DNA of 64,000 bases from Vibrio breoganii (GTDB lineage Bacteria; Pseudomonadota; Gammaproteobacteria; Enterobacterales; Vibrionaceae). The notes under the pieces are model-generated. The model worked only from the letters and a program-made list of their open reading frames with translations, ran no database searches and had not been told where the DNA came from. Below, piece after piece: positions 9,759 through 17,479 of this stretch. The DNA lies in NCBI RefSeq assembly GCF_001677275.1, contig NZ_CP016177.1, positions 2,294,001-2,358,000 of the forward strand, given 5' to 3'. The position numbers and the translations under genes are program-made. Numbering within the stretch: position 1 is the stretch's first letter; every line of letters starts with the position of its first letter.

Positions 9759-10610
9759 ATGCTTACGATTGAAAACACGACTCAGCTTCGCGAGCAGATT
9801 CGTAGCTATAAGCGTGACGGCAAAACCATTGGCTTTGTGCCTACGATGGGCAACCTTCATCAAGGGCACCTCACTCTGGTTCGTAAAGCACAACAGATTG
9901 CCGATGTTGTTGTGGTCAGCATTTTTGTTAACCCAATGCAGTTTGGCAATCCTGATGACTTGCAAAACTACCCAAGAACGATGGAACAAGACCTTGCATT
10001 GCTGAAAGAGCTAGGTACTGACTTAGTCTTTACTCCAACGCCTGAGATCATGTATCCGAAGGGATTGGACAAGCAGACCTTTGTCGAAGTGCCTCTATTA
10101 TCAAGCATGCTCGAAGGCGCTTCGCGTCCAGGCCACTTTCGCGGTGTCGCCACTATCGTGACTAAGCTATTCAACCTGGTAAGCCCTGACGTTGCGTGTT
10201 TTGGTGAAAAAGACTTTCAGCAAGTAGCAGTAATTCGTCAAATGGTTGAAGACCTAGCAATGGATATCAATATTGTTCCTGTATCTACGGTACGTGAGCA
10301 AGATGGTCTTGCTATGAGCTCTCGCAATAACCGATTAACCGCAGACGAGCGCAAGGTCGCGCCAGCTCTGGCAAAAATCATGCTTGAAATGGCTGATAGG
10401 ATTTTACTGGATCCTACGGATGCAAAGGCTGTTATCGCATTTGGTGAGCAAGCCATTACAGAGGCTGGAATGAAGCCAGATGAGTTGTTTATTCGTGATG
10501 CTCATACGCTCGAAGAGGTCACCTCCTCGACCGAACAAGCCGTTGTACTCGTTGCAGCCTTTCTTGGCGCGGTAAGACTTATCGACAACAAGCTTGTTGA
10601 ACTGAGTTAA
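9759..10610 (+). CDS. panC: Pantothenate synthetase
   Basis: Joins pantoate and beta-alanine using ATP. 283 residues. The class I nucleotidyl-transferase motif MGNLHQGHL holds the two His of the HIGH-type site; also visible are [15 protein letters not shown] and SSRN (the KMSKS equivalent). AGGAG lies 6 bases before the ATG. It ends a long plus-strand run and is followed by a strong terminator. panD is not in this window. Confidence 0.98.
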   Translation: MLTIENTTQLREQIRSYKRDGKTIGFVPTMGNLHQGHLTLVRKAQQIADVVVVSIFVNPMQFGNPDDLQNYPRTMEQDLALLKELGTDLVFTPTPEIMYPKGLDKQTFVEVPLLSSMLEGASRPGHFRGVATIVTKLFNLVSPDVACFGEKDFQQVAVIRQMVEDLAMDINIVPVSTVREQDGLAMSSRNNRLTADERKVAPALAKIMLEMADRILLDPTDAKAVIAFGEQAITEAGMKPDELFIRDAHTLEEVTSSTEQAVVLVAAFLGAVRLIDNKLVELS

Positions 10611-10625
10611 TTCAGCCCAGTCACT

Positions 10626-10654
10626 AAAAAGGGAGCCTAATTGGCTCCCTTTTT
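10626..10654 (+). terminator. Terminator between panC and the convergent ABC permease gene
   Basis: Stem AAAAAGGGAGCC paired with GGCTCCCTTTTT around a five-base loop. Symmetric A and T runs mean it can work on both strands, ending panC and the minus-strand permease gene. Confidence 0.85.
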
Positions 10655-10661
10655 GTTTTTG

Positions 10662-11432
10662 CTAGCTTCTTAATCCAATGCCTTTATCGACAAGTCGATA
10701 AGCCACTGCAAACAAGATAACCACAAATAGCGTTAGGACAGTGAACGAGCTGACGATATCCACATCAGACACGCCCAAGAACCCATAACGGAATGCATTC
10801 ACCATGTAGACAATTGGGTTGATCTTAGACACGCCCTGCCAGAATTCAGGCAATAAGCTAATGGAATAAAACACACCACCGAGGTAGGTCAAAGGTGTCA
10901 AGATGAAGGTAGGGATGATTGAGATATCATCAAAGGTACCGGCAAACACCGCATTGATCAGGCCACCTAGTGCGAATACTACTGAAGTCATAAATACAGT
11001 TGCGATGATAACGCCCCAATGCTGAACCTGCAGATCAACAAAGAACAGGGATACAAAGGTCACGATGGTGCCCACTAGGAGCCCTCGAACCACGCCACCC
11101 ATAACATATCCTGAGATAATCACATAGGTAGGCACCGGAGCCACTAACAACTCCTCAATGTTCTTCTGAAACTTAGAGCTAAAAAATGATGAAGCTACAT
11201 TGGAGTAGGAGTTGGTAATTACGCTCATCATGATTAGGCCAGGGACAATGTATTCCATGTAGCTAAAGCCATTCATCTGTCCGATGCGAGAACCAATCAA
11301 GTTGCCGAAGATAATGAAATACAGTGTCATGGTAATCGCAGGTGGCACAAGGGTTTGTACCCAAATACGCATAAAGCGATTAATTTCTTTGCCTAGTAGA
11401 CTCTTAAAAGCCGTCCAATATACGCCATACAT
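10662..11432 (-). CDS. yadH: ABC-2 type transporter permease (YadH-like)
   Basis: 256 residues with six predicted membrane segments and a typical ABC-2 permease layout; the segment LTPLTYLGGVFYSISLLPEF is the characteristic late motif. It pairs with the ATPase gene immediately upstream: the stop and start share one base (TAATG), so they are translationally coupled. Closest remembered family is E. coli YadH, whose substrate is unknown. Symbol is by homology only. Confidence 0.88.
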   Translation of the reverse strand: MYGVYWTAFKSLLGKEINRFMRIWVQTLVPPAITMTLYFIIFGNLIGSRIGQMNGFSYMEYIVPGLIMMSVITNSYSNVASSFFSSKFQKNIEELLVAPVPTYVIISGYVMGGVVRGLLVGTIVTFVSLFFVDLQVQHWGVIIATVFMTSVVFALGGLINAVFAGTFDDISIIPTFILTPLTYLGGVFYSISLLPEFWQGVSKINPIVYMVNAFRYGFLGVSDVDIVSSFTVLTLFVVILFAVAYRLVDKGIGLRS

Positions 11433-12355
11433 TACTGCTGTTCCTCGGTTTGATCTCTCACGATAGTGACAAATAGCTCTTCAAGACGGTTGGCCTTATT
11501 GCGCATAGAAAGTACCTTCACGCCTGCATCCGTTAGCTGTGAAAAAACATGGTTCAGCCCCTGCTCTTTCTTTAATTCAATCTCAAGGGAGCCGTTCACT
11601 AGGTGCTGGCTCACTACATCATTCAGCGGCTGAGGCTGTACCCCTTCCTCAAGATCTAGAATAAAGGTTTCCACCTGCAATTTATTGAGTAGGCTCTTCA
11701 TACTGGTATCTTCGATCAACTCACCGCGATTAATGATGCCGATATTACGGCACAACATCTCAGCTTCTTCGAGGTAGTGAGTGGTTAGGATAATAGTGAT
11801 GCCTTCTTTATTGATCTTCTGCAAGAACTCCCACATAGAGCGCCTTAACTCGATATCAACACCCGCAGTAGGCTCATCAAGAATAAGTAACTTAGGCTCA
11901 TGCATCAGAGCGCGAGCTATCATTAAGCGACGCTTCATGCCCCCTGATAATGTTCTCGCTCTGTCACTGCGCTTATCCCACAATTCAAGCTGAGAGAGGT
12001 ACTTCTTCGCTCTCTCTTTTGCATCGGCGCGCGATACGCCGTAGTAGCCTGCTTGCTGCAGTACAATTTGCTCAACCGTCTCGAACATGTTGAAGTTGAA
12101 TTCTTGAGGTACTAAACCCAAATTCTGTTTTGCGAGTTCAAGGTCTTTGTCGATGTCATGACCGAACACAGTAACCGAACCAGAGGTTTTATTGACCAAA
12201 GATGAGATAACACCAATGGTCGTGGACTTCCCTGCGCCGTTAGGGCCTAGCAGTGCATAAAAGTCGCCCTTTTTGACGCTAAGGGACACGCCTTTTAGTG
12301 CCTCAAAGCCACCTTTGTAGGTCTTTCGTAGATTTTCTATTTCTAATGCGTACAT
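11432..12355 (-). CDS. yadG: ABC transporter ATP-binding protein (YadG-like)
   Basis: 307 residues. Walker A GPNGAGKST (about 37-45), Q loop, LSGGMKRRL signature (about 139), Walker B LLILDEPTAGVD (about 158) and H-loop TTHYLEEAE. The C-terminal extension after residue 220 is typical of the ABC-2 exporter ATPases (CcmA/NodI-like). Forms an exporter with the downstream permease; substrate unknown. Divergent from can with 94 bases between. Confidence 0.9.
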   Translation of the reverse strand: MYALEIENLRKTYKGGFEALKGVSLSVKKGDFYALLGPNGAGKSTTIGVISSLVNKTSGSVTVFGHDIDKDLELAKQNLGLVPQEFNFNMFETVEQIVLQQAGYYGVSRADAKERAKKYLSQLELWDKRSDRARTLSGGMKRRLMIARALMHEPKLLILDEPTAGVDIELRRSMWEFLQKINKEGITIILTTHYLEEAEMLCRNIGIINRGELIEDTSMKSLLNKLQVETFILDLEEGVQPQPLNDVVSQHLVNGSLEIELKKEQGLNHVFSQLTDAGVKVLSMRNKANRLEELFVTIVRDQTEEQQ

Positions 12356-12449
12356 ATGAAGTTGATTCTTAGTGGTTATTTGTCACAAATCCGATTTGAT
12401 TTGAGCGAATTTTAGGTATAGTAACCCAAGATTCAAAAAAGGACTTAAC

Positions 12450-13100
12450 ATGCCAGAAATTAAACAGTTATTTGAGAATAATTCCAAATGGTCAAAATCT
12501 CGCACAGCTGATGAGCCTGAGTACTTTACTACATTAGCGCAGGGACAAAACCCTGATTTCCTATGGATAGGATGCTCTGATAGCCGAGTTCCAGCAGAAC
12601 GCCTTACTGGGCTTTATTCTGGAGAGCTATTTGTTCACAGAAACGTAGCAAACCAAGTAATACATACGGACTTGAACTGCTTATCTGTTGTTCAATATGC
12701 CGTAGATGTGCTGAAAGTGAAACACATTATTATTTGTGGCCACTATGGTTGTGGCGGCGTTAATGCCTCTATCGATAACCCTAAACTAGGCCTTATCAAT
12801 AATTGGCTGTTGCACATTCGCGACCTCTACCTAAAGCATCGTGACTACCTTGATGGCTTTTCCGAAGAAGAGCGCTCAAACAAGCTTTGTGAAATCAACG
12901 TAGCGGGACAAGTATACAACCTAGGACACTCGACCATCATGCAATCTGCATGGGAACGAGGCCAAGAAGTAGAGATACATGGCGTCGTATACGGTATCGA
13001 TGATGGCAAACTAGAAGACTTAGGCGTACGTTGCTCAAGCAAAGAAACGCTAGAAGCAAACTTCCCCGTCGCTATGGCGAAGATCCTTAAGCAGGATTAA
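12450..13100 (+). CDS. can: Beta-class carbonic anhydrase
   Basis: Interconverts CO2 and bicarbonate; usually essential in air. 216 residues. The zinc ligands fall at Cys42, Asp44, His98 and Cys101, the same positions as in E. coli Can, with the SDSR dyad (Asp44, Arg46). An AAGGA ribosome site precedes the ATG. A TATAGT box at 12417-12422 with a weak TTGATT upstream could be the promoter. The yadGH-can-hpt arrangement is shared with enterics. Confidence 0.97.
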   Translation: MPEIKQLFENNSKWSKSRTADEPEYFTTLAQGQNPDFLWIGCSDSRVPAERLTGLYSGELFVHRNVANQVIHTDLNCLSVVQYAVDVLKVKHIIICGHYGCGGVNASIDNPKLGLINNWLLHIRDLYLKHRDYLDGFSEEERSNKLCEINVAGQVYNLGHSTIMQSAWERGQEVEIHGVVYGIDDGKLEDLGVRCSSKETLEANFPVAMAKILKQD

Positions 13101-13117
13101 TCGAATCCCCATAAAAT

Positions 13118-13143
13118 AAATACCCGCTCTAAGCGGGTATTTC
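13118..13143. terminator. Bidirectional terminator between can and hpt
   Basis: Arms AATACCCGCT and AGCGGGTATT with a three-base loop. Lies between two convergent genes, 18 bases after the can stop and 20 bases before the hpt stop. Confidence 0.85.
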
Positions 13144-13162
13144 TCTAACTAGCTTGCGTTAA

Positions 13163-13690
13163 TTATAACGGTACTACTTTACCAATGTATGGCAGGTTGC
13201 GATATTTTTGCGCGTAGTCGATGCCTACACCAACCACAAACTCATCAGGGATCTCAAAGCCAATCCACTTCACATCTACCTTAACTTCTCGGCGAGAAGG
13301 CTTATCAAGCAGAGTCGCGATTTGAATCGAGTTAGGCTCACGGATAGATAGGATTTCACATACCTTGCTTAGCGTGTTGCCCGTATCAATGATGTCTTCC
13401 ACCAGCAACACATCTTTGCCTTTGATGTCATCATCAAGGTCTTTCAAGATACGTACGTCACGAGAGCTTTCCATGGTGTTGCCATAGCTAGACGCCGTCA
13501 TGAAGTCAACGCTGTGGTTTACCGTAACTGCGCGAGATAAGTCAGCCATAAACACAAACGAGCCACGTAGAAGTCCTACCATAACTAGCTCTTCACTGTC
13601 TTTATAGTGCTCATTGATCGATGCACCAAGCTGTTGTACTCGCTCTTGAACCTCTTGTTCAGAGATCATCACTTCTACGGTATGTTTCAT
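13163..13690 (-). CDS. hpt: Hypoxanthine phosphoribosyltransferase
   Basis: Purine salvage: hypoxanthine plus PRPP gives IMP. 175 residues, matching E. coli Hpt throughout ([32 protein letters not shown]). The PRPP-binding loop [13 protein letters not shown] is at about 95-107. The end GKVVPL lacks the last few residues of the E. coli protein. A palindrome resembling a PurR site overlaps its likely -35 region (see findings). Confidence 0.97.
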   Translation of the reverse strand: MKHTVEVMISEQEVQERVQQLGASINEHYKDSEELVMVGLLRGSFVFMADLSRAVTVNHSVDFMTASSYGNTMESSRDVRILKDLDDDIKGKDVLLVEDIIDTGNTLSKVCEILSIREPNSIQIATLLDKPSRREVKVDVKWIGFEIPDEFVVGVGIDYAQKYRNLPYIGKVVPL

Positions 13691-13720
13691 ACTGTTCTCT
13701 CGTTTACTGGACTCGCATCA

Positions 13721-13751
13721 ACTATAGCCACCTGTTGCCATACTGTCGCAA
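13721..13751 (-). promoter_or_regulatory. Predicted hpt promoter
   Basis: On the minus strand TTGCGA (13746-13751) and TATAGT (13721-13726) lie 19 bases apart, or 18 if the -35 is shifted by one. The spacing is long, so this is moderate evidence. The -35 overlaps the palindrome at 13747-13760. Confidence 0.4.
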
Positions 13752-13761
13752 AATTTTGCGT
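13746..13761. promoter_or_regulatory. PurR-like palindrome before hpt
   Basis: A perfect 14-base palindrome (13747-13760), whose 16-base frame matches the PurR consensus ACGCAAACGTTTGCGT at 13 positions. Two of the three mismatches are the central CG, which is AT here; that step matters for PurR binding, so assignment is tentative. Confidence 0.35.
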
Positions 13762-13837
13762 TTGAATGGCAAGACGTGCTCAAAAAGTCGTTGCGCTTAA
13801 AATGGGCGAGCATTGTAACAAACAATGTTTGAAACCG

Positions 13838-13868
13838 AAAAAAAACCCAGCTAAAAAGCTGGGTTTTA
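13838..13868 (-). terminator. Terminator after lpd
   Basis: On the minus strand the stem AACCCAGCT/AGCTGGGTT is followed by a run of eight T. A smaller hairpin (CATTGT/ACAATG, 13811-13827) lies just beyond. Confidence 0.85.
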
Positions 13869-13899
13869 TTTTCAAACTAATTGTTCAGCAAATTAGAAA

Positions 13900-15324
13900 T
13901 TACTTCTTCTTCACTGCTTTCTTGTTTGGAAGGTCAGTGATAGAGCCTTCAAAGACTTCAGCCGCAAGACCAACAGACTCGTGAAGTGTTGGGTGAGCAT
14001 GGATAGTCAGTGCGATATCTTCCGCATCACAACCCATCTCGATAGCTAGACCGATTTCACCAAGAAGCTCACCACCGTTAGTACCCACAACAGCACCACC
14101 GATTACGCGATGAGTATCTTTGTCGAAGATCATCTTAGTCATGCCGTCAGCACAATCTGATGCGATTGCACGACCAGAAGCAGCCCAAGGGAACGTAGAC
14201 ACTTCGTAGTTAATGCCTTCAGCCTTCGCTTCTTTCTCAGTCTTACCAACCCACGCCACTTCTGGCTCAGTGTAAGCAATTGAAGGAATAACTTTAGGGT
14301 CAAAGTAGTGCTTCTTACCAGAGATAACCTCTGCTGCTACGTGACCTTCATGCACACCTTTGTGCGCAAGCATTGGTTGGCCAACAACGTCACCGATAGC
14401 GTGAATGTGTGGCACATTAGTACGCATCTGCTTATCAACATTGATGAAGCCGCGCTCATCAACCTCGATACCCGCTTTTTCAGCGTCGATTAGTGCACCA
14501 TTTGGCACACGGCCGATAGCAACAAGAACGGCATCATAGCGCTCAGCTTCTGCTGGTGCTTTTTTGCCTTCCATTGATACGTAGATACCGTCTTCTTTCG
14601 CTTCAACAGCGGTCACTTTAGTTTCAAGCATTAGCTTGAACTTGTCTTTGATACGCTTAGTGAAGACTTTAACGATGTCTTTATCTGCTGCTGGGATCAC
14701 TTGATCAAACATCTCAACAACGTCAACTTTAGAACCTAGAGAGTGGTATACCGTACCCATCTCAAGACCGATGATACCACCACCCATGATAAGCAGTTTT
14801 TCTGGTACTTCATTCAGTTCTAGTGCATCCGTAGAATCCCAAATACGTGGGTCTTCATGCGGGATGAACGGCAGTTTGATTGGGCGAGAACCCGCTGCAA
14901 TGATTGCGTTATCGAAGCTAACGGTGGTTGATTCTTCGCCTTCCACTTGGATAGTGTTAGGACCAGTGAATTTACCAAAACCGTTCACAACCGTTACTTT
15001 ACGCATCTTAGCCATGCCGTTAAGGCCGCCAGTCAGTTGGTCTACAACCTTCTCTTTCCAGATACGGATTTTGCTAATGTCTGTAGTTGGCTCACCAAAT
15101 ACAACACCGTGCTCAGCCATTGCTTTTGCTTCTTCGATAACTTTAGAAACGTGAAGAAGTGCTTTCGATGGGATACAACCCACGTTCAGACAAACACCAC
15201 CTAGAGTGCTGTAGCGTTCAACAAGTACAGTTTCAAGACCTAAGTCTGCGCAGCGGAAAGCGGCAGAGTATCCAGCAGGACCTGAACCCAGTACCACAAC
15301 TTGGGCTTTAATTTCTTTGCTCAT
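13900..15324 (-). CDS. lpd: Dihydrolipoyl dehydrogenase (E3)
   Basis: Reoxidises lipoamide in the pyruvate and 2-oxoglutarate dehydrogenase and glycine cleavage complexes. 474 residues, like E. coli Lpd. The FAD dinucleotide motif is VLGSGPAGYSAA (about 10-21) and the redox disulfide is in GGVCLNVGCIPSK. The NAD motif is MGGGIIGLEMG and the catalytic HAHPTLHE lies near the end. It sits 201 bases after aceF, beyond the aceF terminator, so it probably has its own promoter in addition to any read-through. Confidence 0.98.
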   Translation of the reverse strand: MSKEIKAQVVVLGSGPAGYSAAFRCADLGLETVLVERYSTLGGVCLNVGCIPSKALLHVSKVIEEAKAMAEHGVVFGEPTTDISKIRIWKEKVVDQLTGGLNGMAKMRKVTVVNGFGKFTGPNTIQVEGEESTTVSFDNAIIAAGSRPIKLPFIPHEDPRIWDSTDALELNEVPEKLLIMGGGIIGLEMGTVYHSLGSKVDVVEMFDQVIPAADKDIVKVFTKRIKDKFKLMLETKVTAVEAKEDGIYVSMEGKKAPAEAERYDAVLVAIGRVPNGALIDAEKAGIEVDERGFINVDKQMRTNVPHIHAIGDVVGQPMLAHKGVHEGHVAAEVISGKKHYFDPKVIPSIAYTEPEVAWVGKTEKEAKAEGINYEVSTFPWAASGRAIASDCADGMTKMIFDKDTHRVIGGAVVGTNGGELLGEIGLAIEMGCDAEDIALTIHAHPTLHESVGLAAEVFEGSITDLPNKKAVKKK

Positions 15325-15380
15325 TTTGACCTCTTGTAGTCATTATCCCTAACAGGCTAATTGGGTATTTGCGTCACCCC

Positions 15381-15400
15381 AGTTTACAAACTTGTAAACT
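15381..15400. promoter_or_regulatory. Near-perfect palindrome upstream of lpd
   Basis: Arms AGTTTACAA and TTGTAAACT (9 bp each) flank a two-base centre, 57-76 bases before the lpd start. It looks like a dimeric repressor operator. It has TTTACA and TGTAAA halves but in the opposite order to a TyrR box, and I cannot name the regulator. Confidence 0.5.
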
Positions 15401-15493
15401 AAGAGAAAACTAATTCCATTTAGGCTGTGAGCTATACAACAATTCGGCGCTACTTTATCTCAAGTCGCGCCCAATTTTGTTAAATATTTGCGA

Positions 15494-15520
15494 CAAAAAG
15501 CAGCTCTTGCGAGCTGCTCT
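15494..15520 (-). terminator. Terminator after aceF
   Basis: Stem AGCAGCTC/GAGCTGCT with a four-base loop, then TTTTT on the minus strand. Begins right after the aceF stop. Confidence 0.8.
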
Positions 15521-15525
15521 ATTTT

Positions 15526-17451
15526 TTACATTACCAGACGACGGATATCGCTTAGGCATTGGTTTAAGAAGGTAATGAATCTTGCACCTTCTGCACCATC
15601 GATAACACGGTGGTCATAAGACAGTGATAATGGAAGCATTAGGCGAGGAGTAAACTCACTGCCGTTCCATACTGGCTTCATCTCAGACTTAGATACACCA
15701 AGGATACCCACTTCTGGTGCATTCACGATTGGCGTGAATGCTGTACCGCCGATGCCACCTAGGCTTGAGATAGTGAAACAGCCACCCTGCATATCTGCAG
15801 CTGTTAGCTTACCAGAACGTGCCTTCTTAGAGATAGCCGCTAGTTCAGCAGACAACTCGTAGATGCCTTTCTTGTTTACGTCCTTAAATACAGGAACAAC
15901 AAGACCGTTTGGCGTATCTACTGCGATACCAACGTTCACGTACTTCTTAAGAATGATGCTTGCGCCATCTTCAGATAGAGACGAGTTGAATGAAGGGAAC
16001 TCTTCAAGCGCTTTCGCTACAGCCTTCAAGATAAACACAAGTGGAGTGATCTTGATACCAGAGTCTTTCTTCGCTTCAAATGCGTTTTGCTCTTTACGGA
16101 ACTTCTCAAGCTCAGTGATATCTGCGTTATCCCACTGTGTAACGTGCGGGATCATTACCCAGTTACGATGCAGGTTAGCGCCAGAGATCTTCTTGATCTT
16201 AGACAGTTTCTGAACTTCAGTGTCACCAAACTTGCTGAAGTCCACTTTTGGCCATGGTAGTAGGCCAAGTGCACTCCCGTCACCTTTGCCTGATGCGCCA
16301 GCACCAGATTCAAGGCGCTTAAGTGCGTCTTTAACAAAGTTCTGTACATCATCTTTTAGGATGCGGTTCTTACGGCCTGTGCCTTTAACCTTAGAAAGGT
16401 TAACGCCAAACTCACGAGCAAGACGACGAACAACAGGAGATGCGTGTGCATACTCGTGGTTCTCTTGAAAGTCGCCTTTAGTTGCTGGTGCTTGAGCCGC
16501 TGCTGGTGCTGCTGCTGCCGATGCGGCAGGTGCTGCCGCTACTGGTGCAGGTGCCGCCGCCGCTGGAGCCGCTGCTCCGCCGCCAACTGTCTCAAATACC
16601 ATGATTAGAGAACCAGTGGTTACTGAATCGCCTTCAGTAATCTTGATTTCTTTAACCGTACCCGCAAGTGGTGCTGGTACTTCCATAGAAGCCTTATCGC
16701 CTTCTACAGTAATGAGTGACTGTTCTTCTTCAACGCTATCACCAACAGAAACCATGATTTCAGTCACTTCGACTTCATCACCACCAATGTCAGGTACGTT
16801 AACTTCTTGACGTTCCGGCGTGCCGGCTGCTGATGCTGCTGCCGGAGCTGCAACAGGTGCAGATGCTACTGGAGCAGGAGCTGCTGGAGCACCTGAACCG
16901 GCCACCGGAGTGCCGGCCACTTCAAATACCATAACTAGAGAACCAGTTGATACTGAGTCGCCAGAAGCGATCTTGATTTCTTTTACTGTACCCGCAAATG
17001 GTGCAGGAACTTCCATAGAAGCCTTGTCGCCTTCAACAGTTAGAAGAGATTGCTCTTCTTCTACTGTATCGCCAACTGCAACCATGATTTCAGTCACTTC
17101 GACTTCATCACCGCCAATGTCAGGTACATGAACTTCTTTTAGTTCAGAAGCGCCGCCCGCAGGAGCTGCTACTGGAGCTGCTTCAACTGCTGGAGCTACA
17201 GGTGCTGCAGCTGCAGAACCCGCTTCTTCAAAAATCATAATTAAAGAACCCGTCGTTACTGAATCGCCTTCAGATACTTTGATTTCTTTAACGATACCCG
17301 CTTGAGACGCTGGTACTTCCATTGAAGCTTTGTCGCCTTCAACAGTGATCAGTGACTGTTCTTCTTCAACCTTGTCGCCAACGTTAACCAGAATCTCAGT
17401 TACTTCAACCTCATCAGCACCGATATCAGGTACATTAATTTCGATTGTCAT
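15526..17451 (-). CDS. aceF: Dihydrolipoamide acetyltransferase (E2) of pyruvate dehydrogenase, three lipoyl domains
   Basis: Transfers the acetyl group to CoA. 641 residues. Three nearly repeated lipoyl domains carry the [11 protein letters not shown] site with lipoyl lysines at 41, 143 and 252, joined by Ala/Pro-rich flexible linkers. Then follow the peripheral-subunit-binding domain (about 345-380, [14 protein letters not shown]) and the catalytic domain with [10 protein letters not shown] near the C-terminus. Domain count equals E. coli AceF. It starts 28 bases after aceE and is followed by its own terminator before lpd. Confidence 0.98.
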   Translation of the reverse strand: MTIEINVPDIGADEVEVTEILVNVGDKVEEEQSLITVEGDKASMEVPASQAGIVKEIKVSEGDSVTTGSLIMIFEEAGSAAAAPVAPAVEAAPVAAPAGGASELKEVHVPDIGGDEVEVTEIMVAVGDTVEEEQSLLTVEGDKASMEVPAPFAGTVKEIKIASGDSVSTGSLVMVFEVAGTPVAGSGAPAAPAPVASAPVAAPAAASAAGTPERQEVNVPDIGGDEVEVTEIMVSVGDSVEEEQSLITVEGDKASMEVPAPLAGTVKEIKITEGDSVTTGSLIMVFETVGGGAAAPAAAAPAPVAAAPAASAAAAPAAAQAPATKGDFQENHEYAHASPVVRRLAREFGVNLSKVKGTGRKNRILKDDVQNFVKDALKRLESGAGASGKGDGSALGLLPWPKVDFSKFGDTEVQKLSKIKKISGANLHRNWVMIPHVTQWDNADITELEKFRKEQNAFEAKKDSGIKITPLVFILKAVAKALEEFPSFNSSLSEDGASIILKKYVNVGIAVDTPNGLVVPVFKDVNKKGIYELSAELAAISKKARSGKLTAADMQGGCFTISSLGGIGGTAFTPIVNAPEVGILGVSKSEMKPVWNGSEFTPRLMLPLSLSYDHRVIDGAEGARFITFLNQCLSDIRRLVM

Positions 17452-17479
17452 TGTTTATTTCCCTTAATAAATGGAAGTC

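Noticed and set aside
14771..15154. Open frame of 127 codons on plus inside lpd
   Set aside because: Complete overlap with the well-supported lpd on the other strand, no ribosome site, Ser/Thr-rich mirror composition.
15381..15400. TyrR box before lpd
   Set aside because: The half-sites TTTACA and TGTAAA are in reverse order relative to the TyrR consensus and only four bases apart.
16820..17131. Ala/Gly-rich 103-codon open frame on plus inside aceF
   Set aside because: Antisense of the Ala/Pro linkers and lipoyl repeats of aceF.
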